From positions 248,001-312,000 of the forward strand of contig NC_013132.1 in assembly GCF_000024005.1 (NCBI RefSeq): a stretch of DNA of 64,000 bases, in the 5' to 3' direction. The position numbers and the translations under genes are program-made. This DNA is from Chitinophaga pinensis DSM 2588. Lineage in GTDB: Bacteria > Bacteroidota > Bacteroidia > Chitinophagales > Chitinophagaceae. Under the pieces are notes generated by a model. It did no database searches, was not told the DNA's origin, and was given only the letters and a program-made list of their open reading frames with translations. Shown one piece after another: positions 24,492 through 31,776 of the stretch (the stretch's first letter is position 1; every line of letters starts with the position of its first letter).

Positions 24492-25772
24492 ATGAACATT
24501 GATCAGCTTTACGATATATACCGGCAATATCCATCTGTCCAGACAGATACCAGACAGCTCAAGGCGGGCGATATTTTCTTCGCGCTGAAGGGCCCGAATT
24601 TTAACGGGAATACTTATGCGGCAGCTGCGCTTGAAAAAGGGGCTGTATTTGCTGTAGTGGATGAGGAGGCGTATTATACGCAGCCGGATAAAATGATGCT
24701 GACCAATGATGCATTGGAAACCTTGCAGCAACTGGCGCTTCGTCACAGGCAAAGTCTCAATATTCCGTTCCTGGCCATCACCGGCACTAACGGTAAAACG
24801 ACTACGAAAGAGCTTGTCAGCACGGTGCTGGCGAGCGCATTCAAAACCACTGCTACCGCAGGTAATCTGAACAATCATATCGGCGTACCATTGACAATTT
24901 TACGCATTCCTGCTGATGCGGAAATGGCAGTCATTGAAATGGGGGCTAATCATGAGCATGAAATAGAAGCCTATTGTAAGGTGGCACTGCCTACACATGG
25001 CATTATCACCAATATCGGGAAAGCGCACCTGGAGGGCTTTGGAAGTCCTGAAGGCGTACGCAGGGCGAAAGGAGAACTGTATGATTTTCTGCGTAATAAT
25101 AAGGGCACTGTTTTCGTATGCAATGAGTATCCTTACTTAGTAGATATGAGTAAAGGTATTCAGACTGTTATTACTTATGGAGAAGCTGCTGCTGACTATA
25201 CAGGACAGCCGCTGGCAGACAGCGCCTTGTTAAGTGTAAAAGTAACAGGCCATGAGGGTATCGGACAAATCGATAGTCAGCTGGTAGGCGCATATAATTT
25301 TCCGAATATAATGGCGGCTGTTGCTGTCGGACTGCACTTCGGTGTACCAGCTGAAAAGATACAACACGCGATCTCTTCTTATGTGCCTTCAAATAACCGT
25401 TCTCAGGTGATGAAACAGGGCAGCAATACCATTATCATGGATGCATACAATGCAAATCCATCCAGTATGAAAGCTGCCATAGACAATTTTGCGGGTATTA
25501 CTGCGGAGAAGAAAGTGCTGTTATTAGGCGGTATGATGGAATTAGGTGATGACAGCGTAGCAGAACATCAGGCACTGGTAGATCTTTTGCAACGTACACA
25601 CTGGCACGCGGTGGTACTGGTAGGCGGAGATTTTATCAAAACCAATCACCCTTATATCTACCAGGAAAATGCGGCAGCTGCAGCTATATGGCTACAGCAA
25701 CAACAATTCACTGACACCTACTTACTGATTAAAGGATCAAGAAGTATGGGTATGGAAAAGGTAATTGCATAA
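24492..25772 (+). CDS. murF: UDP-N-acetylmuramoyl-tripeptide--D-alanyl-D-alanine ligase
   Basis: MurF adds D-Ala-D-Ala to the UDP-MurNAc-tripeptide in peptidoglycan synthesis. The ATG at 24492 gives 426 residues, close to the family norm, and removes a 12-residue upstream extension. Signatures are DTRQLKAGDIFFALKG (about residues 20-35), the P-loop ITGTNGKTTTKE (about 99-110), EMGANHEHEIE, and the C-terminal DAYNANPSSMKAA with LGGMMELGD. A second MurF-like domain is fused to alanine racemase at 31.8 kb. This free-standing copy has the intact P-loop. Confidence 0.94.
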   Translation: MNIDQLYDIYRQYPSVQTDTRQLKAGDIFFALKGPNFNGNTYAAAALEKGAVFAVVDEEAYYTQPDKMMLTNDALETLQQLALRHRQSLNIPFLAITGTNGKTTTKELVSTVLASAFKTTATAGNLNNHIGVPLTILRIPADAEMAVIEMGANHEHEIEAYCKVALPTHGIITNIGKAHLEGFGSPEGVRRAKGELYDFLRNNKGTVFVCNEYPYLVDMSKGIQTVITYGEAAADYTGQPLADSALLSVKVTGHEGIGQIDSQLVGAYNFPNIMAAVAVGLHFGVPAEKIQHAISSYVPSNNRSQVMKQGSNTIIMDAYNANPSSMKAAIDNFAGITAEKKVLLLGGMMELGDDSVAEHQALVDLLQRTHWHAVVLVGGDFIKTNHPYIYQENAAAAAIWLQQQQFTDTYLLIKGSRSMGMEKVIA

Positions 25773-25798
25773 TACTTGTTTCAATATTTATCGGATAC

Positions 25799-25835
25799 AA
25801 GAAGGGGCTTCTTTTTAAAGGAGCCCCTTCTTATT
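25799..25835 (+). terminator. Terminator after murF
   Basis: GAAGGGGCT (25801-25809) pairs perfectly with AGCCCCTTC (25822-25830), with A residues upstream and TTATTT downstream. Confidence 0.65.
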
Positions 25836-26481
25836 TACGGGCAGTGAGATCCTTTAAAAAAGTAGCTATACATTACAATAAGTGTAATATTAACACGAAG
25901 ATGTACCGCGGCAGAACAGGTGCTGATAAAATATATACTTAAATAAAACGGAGGGTGTATACTTTCGTGGAGGATGTTGCGTTTTATAGACTTATCCTTG
26001 TCATATAACCTGGTCAGCTTTATATAAAAAAGAGACCTGCAAGCTGGAAAGCCCGCAGGTGTTCATAACCTATGCCAACTTTAGAGTATTGTAAATACGC
26101 TTAGATAATTACGTCTTTTCAAACGCTATATCTGATATATAAATGTGATTATATTATAAGTGATGATTTAGTTTTTACAAGGCATATGAGACCATTGGCT
26201 AAAAATTATTTTTCTTACGAGGCATAATTTCTAATGAGGTTTACGGGCTATTCTTCAGGGTAAAGCTTGGTTTAATAAGATAATGTAAGGTATATCATAT
26301 TGCTGCTAATACACTTGTGAACACTTCCGCGCTCTAAATACCAACAATTTTGCGTCCTGTTTGTTTTAAAAGTTCTAAGTTATTTTGATTGATGTTTTTC
26401 TTCTAACGTGTCTGTTTACATGTGTCTGAAATATATTTACGAACGCTTTAATCTTCCGGATTTCATTATTTGAAAAAAATC
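25836..26481. other. AT-rich intergenic stretch, no gene seen
   Basis: No coding frame above background is supported on either strand. One hairpin, ACCTGC (26035-26040) with GCAGGT (26055-26060), is visible. The stretch is longer than most spacers in the window, so an unrecognised small RNA is possible, but nothing specific supports one. Confidence 0.4.
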
Positions 26482-26880
26482 TCAGATTTCCTGGCAAAGC
26501 TCCACCAGTACGCCATTTATACCTTTTGGGTGCAGAAAACAAACCAGTTTATTATCTGCTCCTTTTTTCGGTTGAGTTTGCAATAGCGTGAATCCTTCTT
26601 TACTTAATCTTTCCATTTCAGCATAGATATCAGTCACTTCGAATGCGATGTGATGTATCCCCTCACCCTTTTTGTCCACAAATTTGGCAATTGCGCTGTC
26701 GGGGCCGGTCGCCTCCAGGAGTTCGATTTTTGTTTGTCCGGTCTGGAAAAAAGCGGTTTCTACGAACTCGCTTTCCACTAGTTCTTTTTTATAGCAACCA
26801 CTGTTCAGAAGCTTCTCAAATAAGGGTATTGAGATGTCTAATGATTTGACTGCTATTCCTATATGTTCAACTTTCTGCAT
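26482..26880 (-). CDS. mce: Methylmalonyl-CoA epimerase
   Basis: The enzyme interconverts (S)- and (R)-methylmalonyl-CoA in propionate/succinate metabolism. Starting at 26880 (MQKVEHIGIAVKSLD) it has 132 residues, the family length for a glyoxalase-fold (VOC) protein. Metal-binding candidates are His in VEHIGIAV and HHIAFEV and the late Glu in LVELCQ. KGEGIHHIAFEVTDI and HPKGINGVLVEL are typical. A B12-binding protein of the same pathway lies at 43.1 kb. Confidence 0.9.
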   Translation of the reverse strand: MQKVEHIGIAVKSLDISIPLFEKLLNSGCYKKELVESEFVETAFFQTGQTKIELLEATGPDSAIAKFVDKKGEGIHHIAFEVTDIYAEMERLSKEGFTLLQTQPKKGADNKLVCFLHPKGINGVLVELCQEI

Positions 26881-27023
26881 ATAGCAATTTAACAATTTAT
26901 AGTAGAAATAACCGTTCTCTATGCAGTTATCATTTCTTACAATGATCGTGGTAGGTAAGCAAAGTAATTAAGCATTAAATTTGTAGTAAAGGAATCAACA
27001 CGTACAACTAAAGACCGACAGAT

Positions 27024-28241
27024 ATGCTAAAACTGCCCGTTTACCTGGATTATAATGCTACTACCCCCTGCGATCCGCGCGTAGTAGAGGCCATGCTTCC
27101 CTATTTTTCGGAGACATTTGGTAATGCATCCAGCCGTAACCATTCTTTTGGCTGGGCAGCAGAGGCAGCAGTCGATCTGGCCCGTGAGCAGGTAGCTGCG
27201 CTAATAGGTGCAGATCCTAAGGAGATTATCTTCACCTCCGGGGCTACGGAAGCCGATAACCTTGCGATGAAAGGCGTGTTTGAAATGTATGCCGACAAGG
27301 GCAACCATATCATTACGACTGAAATTGAACACAAAGCAGTGCTGGACACCTGCAAACACCTGGAAAAACTAGGGGCAGAGATAACTTATCTCAAGGTGAA
27401 CAGTGAGGGCTTTCCGGATCTGAAAGAACTGGAAGCAGCCATCACGCCAAGAACCATCCTGGTGTCCATCATGTATGCCAATAACGAAATAGGGGTTATT
27501 AATCCTATAAAAGAGATCAGCGCCATTGCCAAGAGGCATGGAGTGCTGATGATGAGCGACATATCCCAGGCGGCAGGAAAAGTGCCTGTGGATGTCAACC
27601 GCGATGGTATCGACCTGGCGGCCTTCAGCGCTCATAAGCTCTACGGTACCAAAGGAGCAGGCGCCCTTTATGTACGTCGTAAATCTCCGCGTGTAAAAGT
27701 AACTGCGCAGATGGATGGCGGCGGACATGAACGCGGGATGCGCTCCGGTACGCTCAACGTACCAGGTATTGTAGCTTTCGGAAAAGCCTGTGAATTATGC
27801 CAACAGGAAATGGAAGCAGAAGGACAAAGACTGGCAGCCCTGCGTGACAAACTGGAAAACGCATTGCTGCAACTGGAAGAAACCGTTGTCAACGGATCAA
27901 GAACCAACCGTTTACCGCATGCCACCAACATTTCCTTCCGTTATGTGGAAGGAGAAGCCCTGATGATGGGTTTTAACAAGAATCTTGCGCTATCATCCGG
28001 TTCTGCCTGTACCTCCGCCTCTCCGGAACCCAGTTACGTATTGAAGGGACTTGGCCTCAGCGATGATATGGCCCATTCTTCCATTCGTTTTGCACTGGGA
28101 CGCTTCACAACTGAAGAAGAGATCGATTATGCTATTCAAACCGTTACAGATACGGTCAATAAACTTAGAGAAATAAGTCCGCTGTGGGAAATGTTTAAAG
28201 AAGGTGCGGACATGAGCTCAATAGAGTGGTCCCGTCTTTGA
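27024..28241 (+). CDS. iscS: Cysteine desulfurase (IscS-type)
   Basis: A PLP enzyme that takes sulfur from cysteine to form a persulfide. The 405-residue protein shows YLDYNATTPCDPRV at the N-terminus, the TSGATEADNLAMKG substrate region, the PLP lysine in SAHKLYGTKG (about 205-214), and the active-site Cys in LSSGSACTSA (about 326-335), typical of IscS-type group I enzymes. A TAAATTTG box 40 bases upstream is a possible promoter. The next gene is an IscU homologue that has lost most of its cluster ligands, so the sulfur acceptor here is unclear. Confidence 0.93.
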   Translation: MLKLPVYLDYNATTPCDPRVVEAMLPYFSETFGNASSRNHSFGWAAEAAVDLAREQVAALIGADPKEIIFTSGATEADNLAMKGVFEMYADKGNHIITTEIEHKAVLDTCKHLEKLGAEITYLKVNSEGFPDLKELEAAITPRTILVSIMYANNEIGVINPIKEISAIAKRHGVLMMSDISQAAGKVPVDVNRDGIDLAAFSAHKLYGTKGAGALYVRRKSPRVKVTAQMDGGGHERGMRSGTLNVPGIVAFGKACELCQQEMEAEGQRLAALRDKLENALLQLEETVVNGSRTNRLPHATNISFRYVEGEALMMGFNKNLALSSGSACTSASPEPSYVLKGLGLSDDMAHSSIRFALGRFTTEEEIDYAIQTVTDTVNKLREISPLWEMFKEGADMSSIEWSRL

Positions 28242-28291
28242 TACAGTGAACATATTGGGGACGATTGGTGAAATCTTTTATACTTATGCTT

Positions 28292-28735
28292 ATGGCTTAC
28301 GCTGAAAGAGTTCTAGATTATTACAACAACCCCAGAAATGCGGGAACACTGGATAAGTCCAGTCCGCAGGTGGGGACAGGGTTAATACACGTGCCGGAGT
28401 ACATTGAAGTAGTAAGGATACAGATCGAAGTGAGCCCGAAAAGGCATGTTATTATGGATGCGCGATTCAAAACCTTTGGATGCGGCGCTGCCATCGCAGC
28501 TACCTCTATTACTACAGAGTGGTTGAAGGGGAAAACCATCGAAGAAGCCGCCAGGCTCGATCATATGGATATTGTGGAAGCGCTGAGCCTTCCGCCAGCC
28601 AAGATACACGCCACCATTCTTATCGAAGATGCAGTAAAAGCAGCCATCAACGATTACCGTTTCAAAAACGGACTGGAGCCTATGAGAGAAGAGGTTCCTG
28701 AGGAAGGCTACGAACTGGAAGAAGAGCATAACTAA
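28292..28735 (+). CDS. IscU-like scaffold protein lacking two ligand cysteines
   Basis: The start at 28292 (MAYAERVLDYYNNPRN) matches the IscU N-terminus, and the 9-residue upstream extension is rejected. The fold is clearly IscU: LDYYNNPRNAGTLD, VGTGL, ARFKTFGCGAAIAATS and LPPAKIHATI are conserved. However, canonical PACGDV is PEYIEV here, so Cys37 is Tyr and Asp39 is Glu. The LHC motif is IHA, so the third Cys is Ala. Only Cys64 and His106 remain. It has an acidic 20-residue tail. It follows iscS by 50 bases. A normal [2Fe-2S] scaffold role is doubtful, and sulfur-relay or regulatory roles are speculative. Confidence 0.88.
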   Translation: MAYAERVLDYYNNPRNAGTLDKSSPQVGTGLIHVPEYIEVVRIQIEVSPKRHVIMDARFKTFGCGAAIAATSITTEWLKGKTIEEAARLDHMDIVEALSLPPAKIHATILIEDAVKAAINDYRFKNGLEPMREEVPEEGYELEEEHN

Positions 28736-28739
28736 AATA

Positions 28740-28826
28740 ATTAACTGATCAATTGTGCGTTAATAATCGGGATTTGGGCAAAATACCTGCTTAAATCCTA
28801 ATTCTTAATTCGTAATTGATCATTTT
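28740..28826. repeat. AATTAGGAATT-type repeat, short copy 3
   Basis: A partial copy in the inverted orientation, TCCTAATTCTTAATTCGTAA at about 28796-28815, lies between the iscU-like gene and gldF. A TATATTTG box at 28835-28842, 16 bases before the gldF ATG, may be its promoter, although the -33 element is poor. Confidence 0.55.
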
Positions 28827-28858
28827 TAATTATATATATTTGTGCTTTCTGTCTCACT

Positions 28859-29593
28859 ATGCTAGCAATTTTTAAAAAAGAAATACATCAGTTTTTCAGC
28901 AGCATAACCGGATATGTCGCCATCATCCTATTTCTGCTGGCCAACGGCCTGCTGTTATTCGTTTTTCCCGATACCAGTCTGCTTGATTATGGATACGCTA
29001 ATCTCGACCCGCTTTTTGAGCTGGCGCCCATGATCTACCTGTTACTCATTCCCGCTATTACCATGCGTAGTTTCGCGGATGAATTCAAATCCGGCACCAT
29101 GGAGCTGTTAAGCACGAAACCATTGAGCTGGTGGCAGATCGTCGGAGGAAAATTTACAGCTGGTCTTGTAGTCGTACTGATCTCACTGATCCCTACTGTT
29201 GTTTATTATATCGCAGTCAGACAACTGAGTGCCGATCCCGCTAATCTTGACAACGGTGGCATGGCAGGTTCCTATATCGGCCTGTTTTTATTGGGCGCTG
29301 TATTCACCGCTGTAGGTGTATGGTCATCTTCCCTGACCAGCAATTCAGTAGTTGCCTTCCTCATTGCTATTTTTACCTGTTTCATATTCTACAATGGTTT
29401 TGACGCGCTGAGCAAAGTACCGGCCTTTTCCGGCAGCGCTGATTACTACCTGCGTATGGCTGGTATCAAATTTCACTACACGTCTATCAGCCGTGGGGTG
29501 ATCGATAGCCGGGATATTATTTATTTCCTGAGCATTATCGGCCTGATGCTGTATCTGACAAGATTATCACTGCAACGCAGGATATGGGACTGA
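28859..29593 (+). CDS. gldF: Gliding motility ABC transporter permease GldF
   Basis: GldF is the membrane part of the GldAFG ABC transporter associated with gliding in Bacteroidota. The 244-residue protein starts MLAIFKKEIHQFFSSITGYV and has six probable membrane helices (about residues 19-36, 54-70, 100-120, 140-160, 165-185, 218-236). The amphipathic ITMRSFADEFKSGTMELLST region near residue 77 is typical of ABC-2 permeases of this subfamily. The ATPase GldA is not in the window. gldG follows after a 101-base spacer holding a repeat. Confidence 0.9.
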   Translation: MLAIFKKEIHQFFSSITGYVAIILFLLANGLLLFVFPDTSLLDYGYANLDPLFELAPMIYLLLIPAITMRSFADEFKSGTMELLSTKPLSWWQIVGGKFTAGLVVVLISLIPTVVYYIAVRQLSADPANLDNGGMAGSYIGLFLLGAVFTAVGVWSSSLTSNSVVAFLIAIFTCFIFYNGFDALSKVPAFSGSADYYLRMAGIKFHYTSISRGVIDSRDIIYFLSIIGLMLYLTRLSLQRRIWD

Positions 29594-29596
29594 GTC

Positions 29597-29680
29597 AATT
29601 AGGAATTAAGAATTAGGAATTAAGAATTACGCCTTGTCACTTTCATCATTCCTAATTGATAATTCCTAATTCCTAATTAA
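29597..29680. repeat. AATTAGGAATT-type repeat, copy 4 (compact hairpin)
   Basis: The left arm of AATTAGGAATTAAGAATT units is at about 29597-29628, and the right arm CCTAATTGATAATTCCTAAT is at about 29651-29670 and beyond. They are separated by about 22 bases. The element starts three bases after the gldF stop and ends before gldG, inside an otherwise tight operon. Confidence 0.7.
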
Positions 29681-29694
29681 CAAAAACATTTGTT

Positions 29695-31395
29695 GTGGCT
29701 ACTAATAGAAGGAATCAATATATACAACGGGCGATACTTGTGGTGGGCGTTCTTGTAGGCATCAATATACTGGCTGCTTATTTTCATACCCGTCTGGATC
29801 TGACCGCTGAAAAAAGATATACACTTACTCCTGCTACCAAAACCCTGCTCCGCGGGCTGGACAGCACTGTTACCATAGAAGTTTTTCTGAAAGGGGATTA
29901 TCCCGCCAGTTTCCGTCAGCTGGCCCAAACCAGCCAGGAATTGCTGGAAGAGTTCAGAGAATATGGCGGTAACCGCATACAATTCTCTTTCCAGAACCCG
30001 GGCCAGGGACTGCCGGATTCCTCCCGTATGGCATTTCAGCAATCACTGGTAGAAAAAGGCATTATGCCTTTTAATATGCAGGTGCAGGAAGACGCCAACC
30101 AGGGATATTCTGAAAAACTGATCTTCCCCGGCGCATTGATACATTACGGTACCAGAACAGTCGGCATTAATCTCCTGAAAAGCCAGGGCGGATTAAATCC
30201 AGACGCGGCGATGAATAATTCAGAATCCCTGCTGGAATACCAGTTCGCCAACGCAATTTATCAACTGCAACAGAAACGGACGCCACTGGTAGGATATATG
30301 CTGGGTAATGGTGAGCAACTGGGAGCAGAGGTATACGATGCACTCACCACCATGCAGAGCAACTATATGCTGGATACACTGACACTACAGTACATTTCCT
30401 ATATCCCTAAAGAGTTTGACGCGGTTGTATTTGCAAAACCAGCCTCACGCTTCTCAGACGAGGATAAGCTGAAAATAGACCAGTATGTGATGAATGGAGG
30501 TAAGGTGTTGTGGTTTATCGACGAACTGAATGCTTCCATTGACAGTCTTGCGCACCAGGAAAGCTTCGTCGCATTTGATAAAGGATTGAACCTGGAAGAT
30601 ATCCTGTTCCGTTATGGTGTACGTATCAATCAGGACCTTGTACAGGACATGCAGTCTGACTTTGTACCACAGGTTGTGGATCGTACAGGACAGATGCAGC
30701 CATTAGCATTTCCGTTCTTCCCGCTGCTGACACCTACCGGTGCACATCCGATTGTAAAAAATATGGACCTTGTGCTGAGCCACTTTGCCAGCTCTATCGA
30801 TACTATAAAAGGCGGTAATATCAAGAAAACAGTACTGTTGACCACCTCAGCTAACAGCCGTAGTGTAAGCTCCCCTACAGAGGTTACCTGGAACAGTCTG
30901 CGTACGAAACCGAATCCACGTGAATTCAATAAGAAATTCCTGCCGGTAGCGGTATTACTGGAAGGAGAATTCACCTCTCTGTTCCGCAACCGTCTTGATG
31001 CCGGCACTCAACAGGCCATTCAAAAGGCGACAGGCAGACCGTTTAAGAACAACAGCGACACAATCAATAAAATGATCGTTGTGAGCGATGCCGATGTCAT
31101 CACCAATGCTTTCTCACAGAAAAGTGGTCCGCTGCAAATGGGGGTTAACCTCTACGATCAGTCAATGGTCTATGCTAACCGCGAATTCTTCCTTAATACC
31201 CTGGGCTACCTGACCCATAACACAGGCATCATGGACGCGCGTAACAAAGAATTAACCCTGCGCCTGCTGAATCCGGAAAAAGTAAAACTGGAAAAAAGCA
31301 AGTGGCAGGCAATTTGTTTCATCGTTCCTGTCGGACTGATCTTATTGTTCGCTTCGGTGTTTATGTTTTTCAGAAAAAGGAAATTCGAGGTATAG
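29695..31395 (+). CDS. gldG: Gliding motility-associated protein GldG
   Basis: GldG is the extracytoplasmic component of the GldAFG system. Translation starts at GTG 29695. The 566-residue protein has an N-terminal membrane helix (AILVVGVLVGINILAAYF), then FHTRLDLTAEKRYTLTPATK, the family start of the ABC-type_uncharacterised domain, and a C-terminal membrane helix (AICFIVPVGLILLFASVFMFF) ending in a basic tail RKRKFEV. The long periplasmic region between them has no catalytic motifs. It is co-oriented with gldF, so an operon is likely. Confidence 0.92.
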   Translation: MATNRRNQYIQRAILVVGVLVGINILAAYFHTRLDLTAEKRYTLTPATKTLLRGLDSTVTIEVFLKGDYPASFRQLAQTSQELLEEFREYGGNRIQFSFQNPGQGLPDSSRMAFQQSLVEKGIMPFNMQVQEDANQGYSEKLIFPGALIHYGTRTVGINLLKSQGGLNPDAAMNNSESLLEYQFANAIYQLQQKRTPLVGYMLGNGEQLGAEVYDALTTMQSNYMLDTLTLQYISYIPKEFDAVVFAKPASRFSDEDKLKIDQYVMNGGKVLWFIDELNASIDSLAHQESFVAFDKGLNLEDILFRYGVRINQDLVQDMQSDFVPQVVDRTGQMQPLAFPFFPLLTPTGAHPIVKNMDLVLSHFASSIDTIKGGNIKKTVLLTTSANSRSVSSPTEVTWNSLRTKPNPREFNKKFLPVAVLLEGEFTSLFRNRLDAGTQQAIQKATGRPFKNNSDTINKMIVVSDADVITNAFSQKSGPLQMGVNLYDQSMVYANREFFLNTLGYLTHNTGIMDARNKELTLRLLNPEKVKLEKSKWQAICFIVPVGLILLFASVFMFFRKRKFEV

Positions 31396-31776
31396 TATTA
31401 GCCGTTACCAGCGTGGCTGTCAGCCGATGAGCCGTGTCAATATATGGTTCTATCCGTCTGTAAATAATTGATTTATAGACAATAGACTATCATTTTCCGG
31501 CGTTGGAAGGACATGACAGTTTTTCGTAACAATCACAGCCACAGACTATCCGCGATAGTCATCAAATATTCATGGAATGGGCATATCTATGGACGGAAGT
31601 CTATTGACTATGGACTATTCCCCATATATTTGCCCAACGATAATTTAAAAGCGGCTACCTGAACCCCTGAAAAACCAGCGCCAACTTTTAAATAAAATTA
31701 ATACCCGGTAAACCCGGAATCATTAAGGGAAGCAGTGAAACGCAAGCACGCTTTTCACATCAAAATATAACCACAC
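31396..31776. other. Intergenic region with ATAGACTAT-type repeats and a promoter
   Basis: No gene is seen. Short units of the form TAGACTAT/ATAGTC recur (about 31481-31492, 31541-31559 and 31597-31618), in both orientations, so the region can fold. A promoter is likely: TTG at 31604-31606 and TATATTTG at 31625-31632, spaced 18 bases. It would drive the murF-alr gene that starts 145 bases later. Confidence 0.55.
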
